From: Myxococcales bacterium
GTDB taxonomy: Bacteria > Myxococcota > Myxococcia > Myxococcales > Anaeromyxobacteraceae
NCBI GenBank assembly: GCA_021779335.1
Contig: JAJYAW010000198.1
Location: 1-5,996 of the forward strand
Direction: 5' to 3'
DNA length: 5,996 nucleotides
Part shown: one piece after another, positions 1-5,979 of the stretch
Layout: the number at the start of each line of letters is the position of its first letter
Numbering within the stretch: position 1 is the stretch's first letter
The notes under the pieces: generated by a model
The model's database searches: none
Seen by the model: only the letters and a program-made list of their open reading frames with translations
Told to the model about the DNA's origin: nothing
Program-made: the position numbers and the translations under genes

Positions 1-293
1 CGGAGCTCTGCTACGCGCTGGTCGCCCTGCCGACCGACTACGACTGCTGGAGGCCGCACCCAGCCAGCCTGGACCAGGCCAAGGTGATCGAGGAGATCCT
101 GGGGAACGTGAAGATCGCGACGGCCAGCGCCATCGACCTGATCCGGCGGGCCATCCCGCACGTCGCCGCCCTCGGTGAGAGGCCGTGCTCTTGCCAGTCG
201 GCGCTGGCCCTGGGCATCTGGTCGGAGCGGTCCAGGATCCCCGCCGAGGTCCGGGAGCGGCTCAAGCCGATCCTCGGCAAGTACCTGGGCTGA
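1..293 (+). CDS. mtnP: S-methyl-5'-thioadenosine phosphorylase, C-terminal part (5' end outside window)
   Basis: Only the last 96 complete codons are present; the reading frame is open from base 3 and ends with TGA at 291-293. The enzyme phosphorolyses methylthioadenosine to adenine and 5-methylthioribose-1-phosphate in the cytoplasm, feeding adenine and methionine salvage. The diagnostic element is TDYDCW (bases 33-50). In human MTAP the two aspartates of this motif (D220, D222) contact the adenine base, and 6-oxopurine phosphorylases carry other residues there, so adenine-type specificity is expected. The helix that follows (QAKVIEEILGNV) and the final LKPILGKYLG fit the family's C-terminus. 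A CSC (CXC) motif sits about 33 residues before the end. An internal GTG at 84 could be mistaken for a start, but the conserved motif lies upstream of it, so the gene clearly continues off the left edge. Family assignment is strong; the catalytic N-terminal phosphate-binding region cannot be checked. Confidence 0.9.
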   Translation, partial: ELCYALVALPTDYDCWRPHPASLDQAKVIEEILGNVKIATASAIDLIRRAIPHVAALGERPCSCQSALALGIWSERSRIPAEVRERLKPILGKYLG

Positions 294-294
294 C

Positions 295-339
295 CCGGGC
301 CGCCGCCCTGCAGGCCCGGCGCCGCCCTGCAAGGCCCGG
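295..339 (+). repeat. Near-tandem GC repeat with hairpin potential just after mtnP
   Basis: Two copies of GCCGCCCTGCA(A)GGCCCGG occur at 302-319 and 321-339. They differ by one inserted A and are separated by a single base. CCGGGCC at 295-301, just past the mtnP stop, can pair with GGCCCGG of the first copy (313-319, 11-base loop) or of the second copy (333-339). This could act as a terminator or mRNA 3'-end stabiliser for mtnP, but no T-tract follows, so intrinsic termination is not supported. A shorter third echo (CCGCCCTCCCGG) follows at 343-354. Confidence 0.45.
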
Positions 340-426
340 AAACCGCCCTCCCGGTGAACGTGCAGCTCGGCCCCCTCCGCCCAGACCGCCGGGAGGCGGC
401 GCAGAGGTGTCGGCCGCGCGGCTGGG

Positions 427-444
427 TACCCCCTAGGGTATGAT
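427..444 (+). promoter_or_regulatory. CsoR/CstR-like operator overlapping a -10-like hexamer
   Basis: TACCC (427-431), four bases (CCTA) and GGGTA (436-440) form an inverted repeat that overlaps TATGAT (439-444), which matches the sigma70 -10 consensus at five of six positions. Short G/C-tract palindromes bounded by TA, of the form TACCCC..GGGGTA, are known operators of the CsoR family of copper, persulfide and formaldehyde sensors (CsoR, CstR, FrmR). No convincing -35 element lies 15-19 bases upstream. The site is 60 bases before the cytochrome start codon, a plausible promoter distance. No CsoR-family gene is in the window, so the regulator assignment is inference from site shape only. Confidence 0.4.
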
Positions 445-503
445 GCCGGCAAGACCGGGGGGTCGCGCCGCAACGACCGCTCTCGCACCCAAGGAACTCG
501 ACG

Positions 504-839
504 ATGCTCAGCGCCCTGCTCCTCGCCGCCTCGCTGCTCGCCCCACCCACCCCCTCCTCCCACCCCACGTCCACCCCCACGCCCGAGGCGCCGGCCGCGA
601 AGGCGCTGACCGCCTCCGACGCGCCCAGGGGGCGGATCCTCATCGAGACGAAGCGCGGAAAGCTGGAGTTCGATCACCAGGCCCACTCGAAGGTGGCCTG
701 CGCGGCATGCCACAAGGGACAGGGCGTCCCGGCCAGGATCGGGATCAAGGGGAAGGACGCGGCACACAAGTTCTGCCTCGCCTGTCACAGGGCCCAGAAG
801 AAGGGCCCACAGAAGTGCACCTCCTGCCACGATGGCTAG
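504..839 (+). CDS. Exported triheme cytochrome c, class III / c7-like
   Basis: A 111-residue protein expected to be exported and to carry electrons in the periplasm. Residues 1-13 form a hydrophobic leader (Leu/Ala-rich) resembling a Sec signal or anchor. It is unusual in having no Lys or Arg before the hydrophobic stretch. Residues 14-40 are a Pro/Ser/Thr/Ala-rich linker. The heme domain follows, with CAACH (66-70), CLACH (91-95) and CTSCH (105-109). Three further histidines (H58, H61, H88) lie in it, the first two in an FDHQAH element as in c3/c7 cytochromes. These equal the number needed to give all three hemes bis-His ligation. The size and motif order fit the triheme c7 type rather than tetraheme c3. 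The ATG at 504 is supported by AAGGA at 491-495, eight bases upstream; no better in-frame start was found. The redox partner is unknown; related proteins serve in anaerobic metal or fumarate respiration, but that role is only inferred here. Confidence 0.88.
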   Translation: MLSALLLAASLLAPPTPSSHPTSTPTPEAPAAKALTASDAPRGRILIETKRGKLEFDHQAHSKVACAACHKGQGVPARIGIKGKDAAHKFCLACHRAQKKGPQKCTSCHDG

Positions 840-863
840 CTGGAGGGGCCCGGGAGGCCGCGG

Positions 864-953
864 CGCTCCGGCGTCGACCGGGGTAAGGAAGGCCCACCGC
901 GACGTCGAGCGCCTCCCGCGGATCGCTCCGGCGTGAAGCGCCCAGCCGGGCGT
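864..953 (+). repeat. Intergenic stretch before the oxidoreductase: 11-base direct repeat and small hairpin
   Basis: The 136 bases between the cytochrome and the oxidoreductase contain a perfect direct repeat, CGCTCCGGCGT, at 864-874 and 924-934 (60-base period). They also contain a short stem, CGCCC (939-943) with GGGCG (948-952), with a four-base loop. The stem ends 10 bases before the Shine-Dalgarno of the next gene. No T-tract and no good sigma70 promoter were recognised. In such GC-rich DNA both elements may be chance. Confidence 0.3.
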
Positions 954-975
954 CGAGCGGGCGGAGGAGCGGGCC

Positions 976-1941
976 ATGAAGGCGATGATCATCAAGGCGT
1001 TCGGCGGTCCCGAGGTCCTGGAGCCGGCGGAGTGGCCCCGCCCGGAGCCCGGCCCCGGGCAGCTGCTGGTCCGCGTCCTGGCGAGCTCGGTGAACCCGGT
1101 CGACTTCAAGATCCGGCGCGCCGGCGGCTGGGCCGGCGTGGCTCCGCCGGCGGTCATCGGCTACGACGTGGCGGGCGTGGTGGAGGCCGTCGGCCCGGGC
1201 GTGGCCGGCTTCGCGCGCGGGGCCAAGGTCTTCTACACGCCCCACATCTTCGGCCGCCCCGGCACCTATGCCGAGCTGCACGTGGTGGACGCCGACATCG
1301 TCGTGCCCAAGCCGGAGAACCTCACCTTCCTGGAGGCGGCCAGCCTGCCGCTCGCCGGCGGGACGGCCTGGGACGCCGTGGTGCGCCTGGCGGCGGTGCG
1401 GCCGGGGGAGACCGTGCTCATCCACGCCGGCGCCGGCGGGGTCGGCTCGCTGGCGGTGCAGCTCGCCCGCGCCGCCGGGGCGCGCGTCATCGCCACCTGC
1501 AGCGCCGCCAACGCCGCGCTGGTCCGCTCGCTCGGCGCCGACGTGGTCGTCGACTACCGGGCCCAGGACCCGGCGCAGGCGGCGCTGGCCGCCACGGGCG
1601 GGCGGGGGGTGGAGGTGGCGTTCGACACGGTGGGGGGCGACACGCTGGCCCGCACCATCGCCGCCATGCGCCCGTACGGGCGCATGGTCACCTGCGTCTC
1701 CTCGACCGCCGACCTGAGCGCGGCGCTGGGCCGCAACCTGACCGTCCACTTCGAGTTCCTGGAGCGCGCGAGCCACAAGATGGAGGCGCTGCGCGTCCTG
1801 GCCGAGCGGGGTCAGCTCCGGCCCGTCATCGACTCGGTGGTGCCCCTGGAGCGGGTGGCCGAGGCGCACCGGCGCATCGAGGCCGGCGGGATGCGCGGGA
1901 AGATCGTGCTGCGGGTGGCGGACGGGGCGGAGCAGCGCTGA
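976..1941 (+). CDS. Zinc-less MDR-family NAD(P)H:quinone oxidoreductase (QOR-like)
   Basis: A 321-residue cytoplasmic oxidoreductase of normal length for the quinone oxidoreductase branch of the medium-chain dehydrogenase/reductase superfamily. It is expected to transfer hydride from NAD(P)H to a quinone or other activated C=C/C=O acceptor. Residues 1-110 form the GroES-like domain (MKAMIIKAFGGPEVLE, then VLASSVNPVDFKIR). The Rossmann domain carries the nucleotide-binding motif AGAGGVG (151-157) followed by SLAVQLARAAGARVIAT. LGADVVVDYR (186-195) and FDTVGGDTLA (216-225) are typical of the family. The GHE zinc motif of alcohol dehydrogenases is replaced by IGYDVAGVVE (61-70), and no structural four-cysteine lobe is present, so it is zinc-independent. 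The start is supported by GGAGGAG at 963-969, six bases before ATG. It lies 136 bases after the cytochrome on the same strand, so it could be co-transcribed, but the gap suggests its own leader. The physiological substrate cannot be deduced. Confidence 0.9.
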   Translation: MKAMIIKAFGGPEVLEPAEWPRPEPGPGQLLVRVLASSVNPVDFKIRRAGGWAGVAPPAVIGYDVAGVVEAVGPGVAGFARGAKVFYTPHIFGRPGTYAELHVVDADIVVPKPENLTFLEAASLPLAGGTAWDAVVRLAAVRPGETVLIHAGAGGVGSLAVQLARAAGARVIATCSAANAALVRSLGADVVVDYRAQDPAQAALAATGGRGVEVAFDTVGGDTLARTIAAMRPYGRMVTCVSSTADLSAALGRNLTVHFEFLERASHKMEALRVLAERGQLRPVIDSVVPLERVAEAHRRIEAGGMRGKIVLRVADGAEQR

Positions 1942-1947
1942 CCGCCC

Positions 1948-1964
1948 GGCCCCCCCCCGGGGCC
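1948..1964. terminator. GC hairpin in the convergent junction
   Basis: GGCCCC (1948-1953) pairs with GGGGCC (1959-1964) around a five-C loop. It lies in the 37-base gap between the stop of the plus-strand oxidoreductase (1941) and the stop of the minus-strand ATPase (1979). Its position makes a shared bidirectional terminator plausible. The lack of a T-run on either side means it is not a canonical intrinsic terminator. Confidence 0.35.
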
Positions 1965-1978
1965 GCCACGCCACCCGC

Positions 1979-4609
1979 TCAACCGCCGCGGCCGGGCGGG
2001 GCCGGCCTCCACCAGCCGAGGTGCTTCAGGGCCTCGAACCACAGGACGCACGCCGCGCCGGCCCCCACGCAGAGCGCCAGATCCTCCGGGTGCAGCGGGG
2101 CGAAGTGGAAGAGCCGCCGCGCCAGCGGCACGAACAGGACGACGCCGAGGAGGGCCAGGGTGCCGCCCACCACCCAGCGGAAGGCGGCGTTTCGCACGCG
2201 CAGCATGGTCCAGAGCGACCGCGACCACGAGCGGTTCACGAGGATGACCAGGAGCGAGCCCACCACCAGCGTGGCGAAGGTGAGCGCTCGCGCCGCCTCC
2301 GGCGTGTGACCGCTGCGCGCCAGCAAGAAGACGCCGACGCACGCGCCGAGGACGCTCAGCCCCTGCAGGATCGAGACGCCGACGGTTCGCCGGGAGAAGA
2401 GCCGCTCCCCCGGGCTCCGGGGCGGCCGGCGCATCACGTCGGCCTCCGCCTCCTCGGCCTCGAAGATCAGGGTGCAGGAGGGATCGATGATCAGCTCCAG
2501 GAAGGCGATGTGGACCGGCAGGAGCAGCAGCGGCCAGCCCTCGAAGAAGACCGGCAGCATGGAGAGCCCGGCGATGGGGACGTGCACCGCCAGGACGAAG
2601 GCGATGGCCTTCTTGATGTTGTCGAAGATGCGGCGGCCCAGCCGCACGGCGGCCACCACGGAGGAGAAGTCGTCGTCGAGCAGCACCAGCGCGGCCGACT
2701 CGCGCGCCACGTCGGTGCCGCGGCCTCCCATGGCGATGCCGATGTGCGCGGCCCGGAGGGCCGGGGCGTCGTTGACCCCGTCGCCGGTCATGGCGACGAT
2801 CTCGTGGTTGGCCTTGAGGGCGTTGACGAGCCGGAGCTTCTGCTCCGGCACGACGCGGGCGAAGACCTGGACGCCCCGGATGCGCTCCGCCAGCTCTCCC
2901 TCCGACATCCGGTCGAGCTCGGGGCCGGTGATGACGGCGTCGCAGTCCGACAGGCCGGCCTGGCGCGCGATGCTGCTCGCGGTGGCCGGGTAGTCGCCCG
3001 TGATCATCACCAGGCGGATGCCGGCCGCCTGGCACTCCGCCACGGCGGCGGGCACGGTGGGCCGGAGGGGGTCCTCGAAGGCGAGGAGGCCCAGCGCAGC
3101 CAGGGTCAGGTCGTGGTGCTCCTGCGGCAGGCTCGCGAGCCGCGTCGAGCCGCGCGCGACCCCCAGCACCCTGAGCCCCTGGGAGGCCAGGTCCGCGGTC
3201 CGTGCCACCAGGCGCGCCCGCGCGGCCGGGGCCAGGTGGCACAGCTCGGCGATGGCCTCCGGCGCCCCCTTGGCGGCGATCGCCAGCTCGTCGCCGCGCC
3301 CGGTGCTCCAGGCGTGGCTCACCGCGAGCAGCCCGGGCGTGAGCGGGTACTCCCGCGCCAGCGACCAGTCGGGGTGCAGGTGCTCGCTGCCCTGGAGGAA
3401 GGCCTCGCCCGCGGCGCGCAGGGCGCGCTCCATGGGATCGAACGGGTCGGGCTTGCTGGCCAGGACGGCCCACTCGAGCAGGCCGCGGAGGTCCTCGGCG
3501 AGGGGCGCGTCGAGGGCGGCCAGGTCGACCGAGCGCTCGTCCGTCACGAGCCGGCGCAGCGTCATCTGGTTCTGGGTGAGGGTGCCCGTCTTGTCGACGC
3601 ACAGGACGGTGGCGGCCCCGAGCGTCTCCACGGCCGGCATCCGGCGGGTCAGCACGCGGCTGCGCGAGATGCGCCAGGCGCCCAGCGCCAGGAAGACGGT
3701 GAGCACCACCGGGAACTCCTCCGGCAGGACCGCCATGGCCATGGCGACGCCGGCCAGGAGCCCCTCCTTCCAGGCGCGGCCGCCGCCGCCGCGGGTGATG
3801 GCGTAGGCCACCACGACCACGGCGCAGGCCGACACGCCCAGCACCGCGAAGAGGCGCACGAGCCGCCCCGTCTCCTGCTGCAGCGGCGTGGGCTCGGGCT
3901 CCACCTGCTGGAGCGCCTTGCCGATGCGCCCGAGCTCCGAGCGCGTCCCGGTGGCCAGCACCTCCGCGATCCCCTGTCCCGCCGTGACGAGGGTCCCCGA
4001 GAAGACCGAGGGCAGGTCGTCGCCCCCCGGCGCGTCGAGCCCCGCGGCCCCGGCGGACGGGCGCTTGCGCACCGGCACCGACTCCCCGGTCAGGAGGGAC
4101 TCGTCCACCGTCAGGCTCAGCCCCCGCCGGAGCAGCGCGTCGGCCGGGACGCGGTCGCCCTCGGCGAGGACGATGAGATCGCCGCGCACCACCTCGCGGC
4201 CGGCGACGCGCCGGTGGGTCCCGCCGCGGATGACGAGCGCGCGCGGGCTCGACAGGTCGCGCAGGGCCTCCAGCGCCCCCTCGGTGCGCCGCTCCTGGAT
4301 GATGGTGATCGCCATGACGATCACCACGGAGCCGAGCAGCATGAGGGCGTCGCCGCGCTCCCCCATGAGCAGGTAGAGCGCGCCGGCGGCGACCAGCATG
4401 AGGAACATCGGCTCGTGGGCCACCTCCAGGCCGATGGCGAGCAGGGAGCGCGAGCGCTGGGTCGGGAGCTCGTTGGCGCCTTCCTGCAGCAGCCTGGCGC
4501 GGGCCTCCTCCTCGCCCAGGCCCGCCAGGTCGTCGAGGTCGAGGCCGAGGGCGGAGGCCCCGCCAGCGGCGGATCCGGGCCCGTTCGGCCGCGCCGAGGG
4601 GGCGGTCAC
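1979..4609 (-). CDS. Cation-transporting P-type ATPase, P2-like, with PEEFP motif in TM4
   Basis: An 876-residue inner-membrane ion pump driven by ATP through a phospho-aspartate intermediate. A short N-terminal cation-ATPase domain spans about 25-60 (GLGEEEARARLLQEGANELP). About ten membrane segments are visible: roughly 66-83, 86-105, 250-271, 282-311, 664-688, 692-716, 741-764, 775-792, 810-831 and 842-862. Catalytic motifs are all intact: TGES (174-177, actuator), DKTGTLT with phosphorylated D339, KGAPE (447-451, nucleotide binding), DPLRP (513-517), ITGD (536-539) and TGDGVNDAP (608-616). The TM4 ion-site motif is PEEFP (296-300), not the PEGLP of calcium pumps or the CPC of copper pumps. 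TM6 has E705 and D709 in LELIIDP. This layout belongs to the P2-like pumps, but the ion is not predictable. It has no N-terminal metal-binding CXXC. The start is GTG at 4609-4607, overlapping the TGA of the upstream permease (GTGA), so translation is probably coupled. The open frame extends further upstream, but that stretch is antisense-free overlap with the permease in another frame and is not family-like. The neighbouring MFS gene suggests a joint transport role. Confidence 0.92.
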   Translation of the reverse strand: MTAPSARPNGPGSAAGGASALGLDLDDLAGLGEEEARARLLQEGANELPTQRSRSLLAIGLEVAHEPMFLMLVAAGALYLLMGERGDALMLLGSVVIVMAITIIQERRTEGALEALRDLSSPRALVIRGGTHRRVAGREVVRGDLIVLAEGDRVPADALLRRGLSLTVDESLLTGESVPVRKRPSAGAAGLDAPGGDDLPSVFSGTLVTAGQGIAEVLATGTRSELGRIGKALQQVEPEPTPLQQETGRLVRLFAVLGVSACAVVVVAYAITRGGGGRAWKEGLLAGVAMAMAVLPEEFPVVLTVFLALGAWRISRSRVLTRRMPAVETLGAATVLCVDKTGTLTQNQMTLRRLVTDERSVDLAALDAPLAEDLRGLLEWAVLASKPDPFDPMERALRAAGEAFLQGSEHLHPDWSLAREYPLTPGLLAVSHAWSTGRGDELAIAAKGAPEAIAELCHLAPAARARLVARTADLASQGLRVLGVARGSTRLASLPQEHHDLTLAALGLLAFEDPLRPTVPAAVAECQAAGIRLVMITGDYPATASSIARQAGLSDCDAVITGPELDRMSEGELAERIRGVQVFARVVPEQKLRLVNALKANHEIVAMTGDGVNDAPALRAAHIGIAMGGRGTDVARESAALVLLDDDFSSVVAAVRLGRRIFDNIKKAIAFVLAVHVPIAGLSMLPVFFEGWPLLLLPVHIAFLELIIDPSCTLIFEAEEAEADVMRRPPRSPGERLFSRRTVGVSILQGLSVLGACVGVFLLARSGHTPEAARALTFATLVVGSLLVILVNRSWSRSLWTMLRVRNAAFRWVVGGTLALLGVVLFVPLARRLFHFAPLHPEDLALCVGAGAACVLWFEALKHLGWWRPAPPGRGG
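4606..4609 (-). promoter_or_regulatory. GTGA stop/start overlap coupling permease and ATPase
   Basis: On the minus strand, bases 4609-4606 read GTGA: GTG starts the ATPase and TGA stops the MFS permease. Upstream there is only a G6 run (4619-4614) four bases from the GTG and no clear AGGAG, so re-initiation by ribosomes finishing the permease is the likely entry route. Confidence 0.75.
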
Positions 4610-5859
4610 GCGGCCCCCCGCGGCCAGGCCGGCAGGCGCACCACCAGGAGCAGCGCGGCGACGAGCGCCAGCGCCCCGGAGGCCGCGAAGGCCACCTCGC
4701 TGCCGAAGCCGTCCCAGACCGCGCCGAAGGCGGTGCTCGCCGCGAGCGCGGCCAGCCCGATGACCAGGCTGTAGGCGCCGAAGGCGCGCCCCCGGCCGCT
4801 CTCCCCGGCGAGCTCGGCGACCAGCGCCTTCTCGGGCCCCTCCACGAGGCCGTGCGAGCCGCCGTAGAGGACGGCGAGCGCGACCAGGACCGGGACGCGC
4901 TGCGCCAGGCCGACGGCGGACCAGGTGACGGCGTAGACGGCCCACCCGAGCGCCAGGGCGCTCCGCTTGCCGTACCGATCGGCGAGCCGCCCGCCCGCCG
5001 TGGCCGTGCTCGCCTTGACGACGTGCAGCCCGAGCCAGAGGAGCGGCGCCAGGATGGGCGAGGCGCCCAGCCGCGCCGCCTTGACGAGGATGAAGGCGTC
5101 GGTGGCGTTGGCGCAGGCGAACAGGGTGATCGGAAGCAGCGCTCGCCGCAGGGACGGGGTCAGGCGCCGCGCCGCGCCAGGCGCCGCGGGCGGCGGCGGC
5201 GGCGTGGGCGGCTCGCGGGTGAGCGCCAGCGCGATCATGGCGAGCACGCCGGGCACCGCGGCCCAGAGGAACACCGTGCGGAGCTGCCGGCCGGTGGCGG
5301 CCTGGCCGCTGCCGGCGCCCATCCACCAGAGGAGCCCGGCGCCGAGCAGGGTGCCCAGGGCCGCCCCCGCATGGTCCATGGCGTGGTGGAAGCCGTAGGC
5401 CCGGGCCCGCATGGAGGGATCCGTCGCCTGGGCGATGAGCGCGTCGCGCGGGCTGGTGCGGAGCCCCTTGCCCACGCGATCACCCACGCGCACGGCCAGC
5501 ACGTGCCACGGGACCAGCGCCAGGGCCACGAGCGGCCGCACGGCCGTCGAGATCCCGTAGCCCGCCAGGATCAGAGGCCTCAGCCGGGCGCGGCGGTCGG
5601 CCGCCAGCCCGCTCAGGTACTTGAGGACGCTCGCGACGAGCTCGGCGGAGCCCTCGACGAGTCCGATGAAGGCGTTGGTGGCGCCGAGCGTCGTCAGGAA
5701 GGCGGGGAGGAGCGGGAAGATGGCCTCGCTCGAGACGTCGGTGAAGAGGCTGACCAGCCCGAGGCCGATCACGACCCTGGGGAGCCGCGAGGGCCGCCGC
5801 CCCGGCGCCGGCGGGCTCGGCGGCGTTGCTGGGTGGTGGGGCTCGCTGGGCGGCGGCAT
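4606..5859 (-). CDS. MFS permease, substrate unknown
   Basis: A 417-residue inner-membrane carrier of the major facilitator superfamily with about twelve hydrophobic segments in two halves. After a Pro/His-rich cytoplasmic N-terminus (1-26), TM1 begins near VVIGLGLVSLF. The first-half loop 2-3 carries the motif-A-like SGLAADRRARLRPL (83-96). The conserved stretch RVGDRVGKGLRTSPRDALIA (124-143) and YGFHHAMDHAGAALG (155-169) mark a distinct MFS subgroup. The second half repeats the A motif as GRLADRYGKRSALALGW (290-306). The central cytoplasmic loop (215-232) holds a run of five prolines (220-224). The ATG at 5859-5857 was chosen because GGGAAGA (5869-5863) precedes it. An in-frame TTG at 5892 would add eleven Arg/Pro-rich residues and has no ribosome-binding site. 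It is the first gene of an operon with the P-type ATPase. Many subgroup members are annotated only as MFS transporters; drug or metabolite efflux is possible but not shown. Confidence 0.88.
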   Translation of the reverse strand: MPPPSEPHHPATPPSPPAPGRRPSRLPRVVIGLGLVSLFTDVSSEAIFPLLPAFLTTLGATNAFIGLVEGSAELVASVLKYLSGLAADRRARLRPLILAGYGISTAVRPLVALALVPWHVLAVRVGDRVGKGLRTSPRDALIAQATDPSMRARAYGFHHAMDHAGAALGTLLGAGLLWWMGAGSGQAATGRQLRTVFLWAAVPGVLAMIALALTREPPTPPPPPAAPGAARRLTPSLRRALLPITLFACANATDAFILVKAARLGASPILAPLLWLGLHVVKASTATAGGRLADRYGKRSALALGWAVYAVTWSAVGLAQRVPVLVALAVLYGGSHGLVEGPEKALVAELAGESGRGRAFGAYSLVIGLAALAASTAFGAVWDGFGSEVAFAASGALALVAALLLVVRLPAWPRGAA

Positions 5860-5894
5860 GGGTCTTCCCAGCCGTGGGCGCGGCCGGGGCAAAA

Positions 5895-5923
5895 ACCGTA
5901 GACGTGCGCCGGACCGCGGGCAA
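5895..5923 (-). promoter_or_regulatory. Possible sigma70-type promoter of the MFS-ATPase operon
   Basis: On the minus strand TTGCCC (5923-5918; four of six matches to TTGACA) is followed after exactly 17 bases by TACGGT (5900-5895; three of six to TATAAT), then a T-rich patch. The -10 lies about 36 bases before the chosen ATG. The match is weak, but it is the best-spaced pair seen in this GC-rich upstream region. Confidence 0.3.
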
Positions 5924-5942
5924 CTGCGCGTGGCGGCGCACC

Positions 5943-5979
5943 CGAGCGGGCCGCACCGCGCGCGCGGTGCGGCGGCTCG
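5943..5979. repeat. 24-base perfect palindrome within a longer interrupted inverted repeat
   Basis: Bases 5950-5973 form a perfect palindrome with half-site GCCGCACCGCGC and an alternating CG centre. Outside a small 2:1 mismatch, CGAGC (5943-5947) pairs with GCTCG (5975-5979), giving a stem of up to 17 pairs. It lies about 20 bases upstream of the putative -35 of the transport operon. It could be a dimeric regulator's operator, or the terminator hairpin of a gene beyond the right edge. No T-tract follows in either direction. Confidence 0.55.

Noticed and set aside
386..399. Small CCGCC-GGGA-GGCGG hairpin in the mtnP-cytochrome gap
   Set aside because: Five-pair stem with no T-tract; such stems are expected by chance at this GC content.
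38..643. A 201-codon minus-strand frame across mtnP and the intergenic region
   Set aside because: Antisense to conserved mtnP coding sequence, with no recognisable domain or signal.
440..886. A plus-strand frame starting inside the putative operator and overlapping the cytochrome in another frame
   Set aside because: Arg/Gly/Pro-rich product with no family features; the overlapping frame has three CXXCH motifs and a proper ribosome-binding site.
745..1974. A 409-codon minus-strand open frame antisense to the oxidoreductase and the cytochrome 3' end
   Set aside because: Low-complexity Arg/His/Gly-rich product; the plus strand carries a clear MDR oxidoreductase with its own ribosome-binding site.
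2021..4774. A 917-codon plus-strand open frame antisense to the ATPase gene
   Set aside because: Its product is a Gly/Arg/His/Glu/Gln-rich sequence with no domain. The opposite strand encodes a P-type ATPase with every catalytic motif in order. Strong GC bias at third codon positions explains the lack of stops.
4610..5326. Upstream extension of the ATPase frame to an ATG at 5326
   Set aside because: The extension overlaps the MFS gene in another frame and is Arg/Ala/Gly-rich. ATPase family similarity begins after the GTG at 4609, which forms a typical GTGA overlap.
5860..5892. TTG start at 5892 for the MFS permease
   Set aside because: It has no Shine-Dalgarno and would overlap the putative promoter's start region. 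The ATG at 5859 has GGGAAGA upstream.
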